From an uncultured Thermoanaerobaculia bacterium (lineage in GTDB: Bacteria > Acidobacteriota > Thermoanaerobaculia > Multivoradales > Multivoraceae): a stretch of 64,000 bases of DNA. Both the position numbers and the translations under genes were made by a program. The stretch is from the NCBI GenBank assembly GCA_951813015.1, contig CATOTG010000001.1, positions 124,001 through 188,000 of the forward strand. The letters are read 5' to 3'. Shown here one piece after another: positions 62,401 through 64,000 of the stretch. Below the pieces are notes generated by a model. It saw only the letters and a program-made list of their open reading frames with translations. It made no database searches and was not told the DNA's origin. Position 1 is the first letter of the stretch; each line of letters begins with the position of its first letter.

Positions 62401-62934
62401 CTGGCCCGCAGCGAACACGGCGACCAAGGCGATCCGGAAGCCCGGCAGCCCGAGTCGCCGACGCCCGCCGAACTCGAACAGGCCCGGGGAATCTTCCACC
62501 AGGTCGAAGCCGACCTCGAAGCCGCGGTCACGCACCACGCCGAAGACCTGACCGGCTCGCTCCAGGCACAGTTGCAAGCCGATGGCGCGAATGCCCTGCG
62601 GGACGCCAACGAGCGCTACCGGAGCCGGCAGGGCGAAGTCTCCGAACTGATCGAACAGCAGAGCGTGAAGCGCCTCGAACGCGAGATCGCGACGCTCCGC
62701 CGCTCGCTCGCGCAAGGCCGGCTCTTCGACCAGCGCCGCGACCTCGAACGGATCGCCGACTCGATCCAGGACAGGAAGCGGGAGATCGACCGCCGACGCC
62801 GCCACTACGAGGACGCGCGCGAGCAGTTGGAGGGTGAGCGCCGACGCATCGTCGACCGTCTGCTGCCGAAGCGCCACGCCCTGGCGGGCGAAGCGCAGGC
62901 CTTCCCGGTGACCGTCGAGGTGCGCCTGCCTTGA
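59500..62934 (+). CDS. drmD: SNF2-like helicase, DISARM DrmD type
   Basis: A 1144-aa SF2 helicase. ATG at 59500 follows GAGAGGGA. The N-terminal domain (PRVGMLARVRNRRGIVASV) precedes motif I LLIADDVGLGKTVEAGLIL, motif II LLIVDECHNLMP, motif III LFLSATPHNGHTRSF, and helicase C motifs ILVATDAASEGLNLH and RLEQRNGRLDRYGQ. The last 300 residues are helical and charged with coiled-coil character. Length and layout match DrmD of class 1 DISARM, which works with a methylase and DrmABC against phages. The next gene overlaps by 4 bp. RapA-like helicases are the alternative, but the following methylase-like gene favours DISARM. Confidence 0.75.
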   Translation: MQQAQAGTDIPRVGMLARVRNRRGIVASVSPCDNPHGGDAGRLHLVQVEYKDHDAPHSERLLWELEPGRELLAPNRLPRVRESAPMPAEDFDALLRAARWTALMPCVDPDGEGPLDRQPVSSPLHSGVRVEEYQLEPLLRALRMPRVNLLIADDVGLGKTVEAGLILKELLLRRRIRRVLVLVPAALRLQWRDELDDKFALPFEIVDRGRTENLRRELGIDANPWRSFSRIVASYHYLRQPDIQEQFLAASRAGEDSPRLPWDLLIVDECHNLMPSPFGADSELCQMLRRIAPCFEHRLFLSATPHNGHTRSFTGLLEILDPVRFSQTDELTDVQRRRARQLVIRRLKRELNQQSASPRFCRRNQPAPLLLYRDPREAALSTAFAAFRTAVRRAIAAGHAGERAGTFAIEILGKRLLSCPTAFADSWRRTRDGYARAEQAADAATDADVAAAKRSVERETSDDRETEQRTGTAAGVVGAWLRNVADSVEAEMTAIDVALDDLGFVAEGPPAVEQDPSADARLDALTELIERLLLLPRAPGEAPAFRDDERLVVFTEYKTTLDYLERRLRELYDANGEAAAPQVLTLFGAGGQDGMSDAARERVREAFNDPDSAVRILVATDAASEGLNLHRSARCLLHYDCPWNPSRLEQRNGRLDRYGQARDVTVHHFLSDDDPDLKFLDHVIRKADEIREDLGSVNELFDTAAHKRLVEGEDLARVQFELDHGLSTERERARDQGIPGLFSRADPGHAGAPFAPGRVDTPAASGSAPDALLRQLAREIDFHPAALRQTLETAMAMTSGRPQLDRAPTPHNDDGNGAADFWRLLHPDLPGWRDTIDESLRTASRDGVAGPIRRLAFDADSLLRKIGGRDVFSPRPEVALLHLAHPLIERALRALTLRRLPGPAEAARWTVRRGGVPRGMDALILLSLEELAVNELRETFHHWVRTIVLPVRGGALENPMAHVTARNLARSEHGDQGDPEARQPESPTPAELEQARGIFHQVEADLEAAVTHHAEDLTGSLQAQLQADGANALRDANERYRSRQGEVSELIEQQSVKRLEREIATLRRSLAQGRLFDQRRDLERIADSIQDRKREIDRRRRHYEDAREQLEGERRRIVDRLLPKRHALAGEAQAFPVTVEVRLP

Positions 62935-64000
62935 GCACGCCGCAGCCCGGCAATCGACGAACCGGCAGCGCCGATCTTCCGGGCTGGAGCGACCTCCGCC
63001 ACGGCGGCCTGCTGCTGGACGCGCAGCGCCTGAGCGAGGTCGCCGCCCTCCCCGCGCCCGCCGCCCCGAACACCTGGCTCCAGAGCGAACTCCGGCGGCG
63101 CCTTGAACTGCTGCGCGACGCCGACGCGAAGCGCCGAAGCGCCGAAGCGCCGAAGCGCCGAAGCGCCGAAGCGCCGAAGCGCCGAAGCGCCGAAGCGCCG
63201 AAGCGCCGAAGCGCCGAAGCGCCGGAGTTTGTCGCCTTCGTGCTGGAGCGCCTCTGCGGCTTCGGGGCGAGCGGCGGCGCCGGGGCCGGCGGTGGCTCCT
63301 GGCTGCGCGGCGCCCGCGTACCGGCCGAGTGGCGCCGCCGCGCCCTGACCGGCGAGAGCGTCCGGCCGCGCCAGCTCTGGCTCGGCCCGAACGGCGCCGT
63401 CCTGCCCGTCTTCGTCACCAACGACAAGCGCGTCGGCATCGGCCGCGGCCGGAGGGAGACGAGCCGCGTTCTCGGCTGGCTGCGCGCCGGCCCCGAGCGC
63501 CTCGCTCTGGTGACGAACGGCCGCCAGTGGCGGCTCCTGTTCGCCGGCCTCGACTTCGACGCCTGGTGCGAGTGGGACGCCGACCTCTGGTTCGCCGAGG
63601 GCAAGCCGTCGCCGGCCTTGAAGGCGCTGCTCACGCTGATCCGGCCGGCCTTGTGGACGCCCGACGAAGAAGGGGCCGACCCGCCGCTGCTGCGTGCCGT
63701 CCGCGACAGCCGCAAGGGCCAGTCCGAACTCTCCGAGGCGCTCGGCGAGCGGGTGCGCGAGGCCGTCGAACTGCTGATCCGGAGCCACGGCGAGGCGCTG
63801 AAGCGCGACTGCGCGAGCGTCGACCCGGCCGACATCTACCGCGCGGCCTGCCGCGTCGTCATGCGCCTGGTCGTCATCCTGTTCGCCGAAGCGCGCGGCC
63901 TGTTGCCGCGCGACGACGCCGCCTACCACGCGGCCTACGGGCTCGGCGGCCTCCACGAGGCGCTCGGGCGGCGCGCCGCCGCCGGCCGCTCCCAGGCCCA
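62931..64000 (+). CDS. drmMI: Putative DISARM adenine methylase DrmMI, N-terminal part (runs off right edge)
   Basis: The frame starts at TTG overlapping the drmD stop (TTGA) and stays open to the window end (356 codons). It begins LSTPQPGNRRTGSADLPGWS, then DLRHGGLLLDAQRLSE. Later parts are typical of the N-terminal region of Eco57I-type methylases: LWLGPNGAVLPVFVTNDKRVGIGRG, LALVTNGRQWRLLFAGLDFDAWCEWD, and YRAACRVVMRLVVILFAEARGLLPRDD. The SAM and NPPY motifs would lie beyond the edge. Residues about 67-98 are four copies of KRRSAEAP encoded by the octamer repeat. Identification rests on context and N-terminal style. Confidence 0.65.
   Translation, partial: MSTPQPGNRRTGSADLPGWSDLRHGGLLLDAQRLSEVAALPAPAAPNTWLQSELRRRLELLRDADAKRRSAEAPKRRSAEAPKRRSAEAPKRRSAEAPEFVAFVLERLCGFGASGGAGAGGGSWLRGARVPAEWRRRALTGESVRPRQLWLGPNGAVLPVFVTNDKRVGIGRGRRETSRVLGWLRAGPERLALVTNGRQWRLLFAGLDFDAWCEWDADLWFAEGKPSPALKALLTLIRPALWTPDEEGADPPLLRAVRDSRKGQSELSEALGERVREAVELLIRSHGEALKRDCASVDPADIYRAACRVVMRLVVILFAEARGLLPRDDAAYHAAYGLGGLHEALGRRAAAGRSQA
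63128..63223 (+). repeat. Twelve perfect tandem copies of an 8-bp unit (GAAGCGCC)
   Basis: The unit GAAGCGCC repeats twelve times without a mismatch (96 bp). It lies inside the methylase frame and is read as KRRSAEAP x4. Eight is not a multiple of three, so gain or loss of one or two units would shift the frame. In one shifted frame a stop comes at 63346-63348. Confidence 0.95.

Noticed and set aside
63128..63223. Sequencing or assembly artefact in the octamer tract
   Set aside because: The flanks are in one frame with the tract as given, which an erroneous unit count would usually break. Reads should still be checked.

Overview
The window is about 68-70% GC, densely coded, and has no rRNA, tRNA, phage genes or intact insertion sequence. 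An Oar-type TonB-dependent receptor, a sulfatase-like lipoprotein with TPRs, a secreted Tricorn-type protease, a PQQ-propeller protein, an ECF sigma factor coupled to a VWA membrane protein and several toxin-antitoxin modules together suggest an Acidobacteriota-like, probably environmental or host-associated, aerobic heterotroph. This assignment is an inference; no marker gene is present.

Layout. 1-5.6 kb: a sulfatase-like protein running off the left edge, a gene remnant, and two divergent homocysteine/methionine genes separated by a long inverted repeat. 5.6-9.7 kb: sigma factor/VWA pair and a TIM-barrel isomerase. 10-11.6 kb: two toxin-antitoxin modules (VapBC, MNT-HEPN). 12.5-18 kb: TonB receptor, toxin-antitoxin relics and a DASS/RCK transporter. 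18-23 kb: SDR, P1 and M20 peptidases and an AGXT2-like aminotransferase, with duplicated gene ends and a receptor relic. 23-25 kb: two convergent, overlapping ATPases. 25.5-29.5 kb: thiolase plus HMG-CoA-synthase-like/DUF35 fusion, then an ABC-type solute-binding lipoprotein. 30-33.7 kb: a thioredoxin-fold fusion protein divergent from a UGSC selenoprotein read through an in-frame TGA. 33.8-38.4 kb: form II CO-dehydrogenase-like coxG-S-L-M. 38.8-40.4 kb: toxin with two tandem MqsA-type antitoxins. 41.7-46.2 kb: lower Entner-Doudoroff/glycolysis operon (two gap genes, eda, pyk). 46.3-49.5 kb: glyoxylate metabolism (aceB, glcF). 50-58.9 kb: Tricorn protease, PQQ protein, DUF4143 ATPase and a glycosyltransferase, with duplicated repeat arrays. 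59.5-64 kb: the start of a DISARM-type defence operon.

Most notable: (1) a UGSC-motif selenoprotein that an ordinary gene caller would split at its TGA, with a SECIS-like hairpin directly downstream; (2) twelve perfect copies of an 8-bp repeat in frame inside the putative DISARM methylase gene, which predicts phase-variable defence; (3) a GAPDH paralogue lacking catalytic Cys, His and substrate Arg, coupled to an intact gapA and preceded by two coupled 32-codon leader ORFs made by a 95-bp tandem duplication; (4) iteron-like GGAAATCTCGGAGTC arrays, one immediately upstream of a DUF4143 ATPase and one abutting a truncated vapC, linked by a duplicated glycosyltransferase gene end. Repeated duplication of gene ends (M20 peptidase, aceB, gap2, glycosyltransferase) is a theme of this region.
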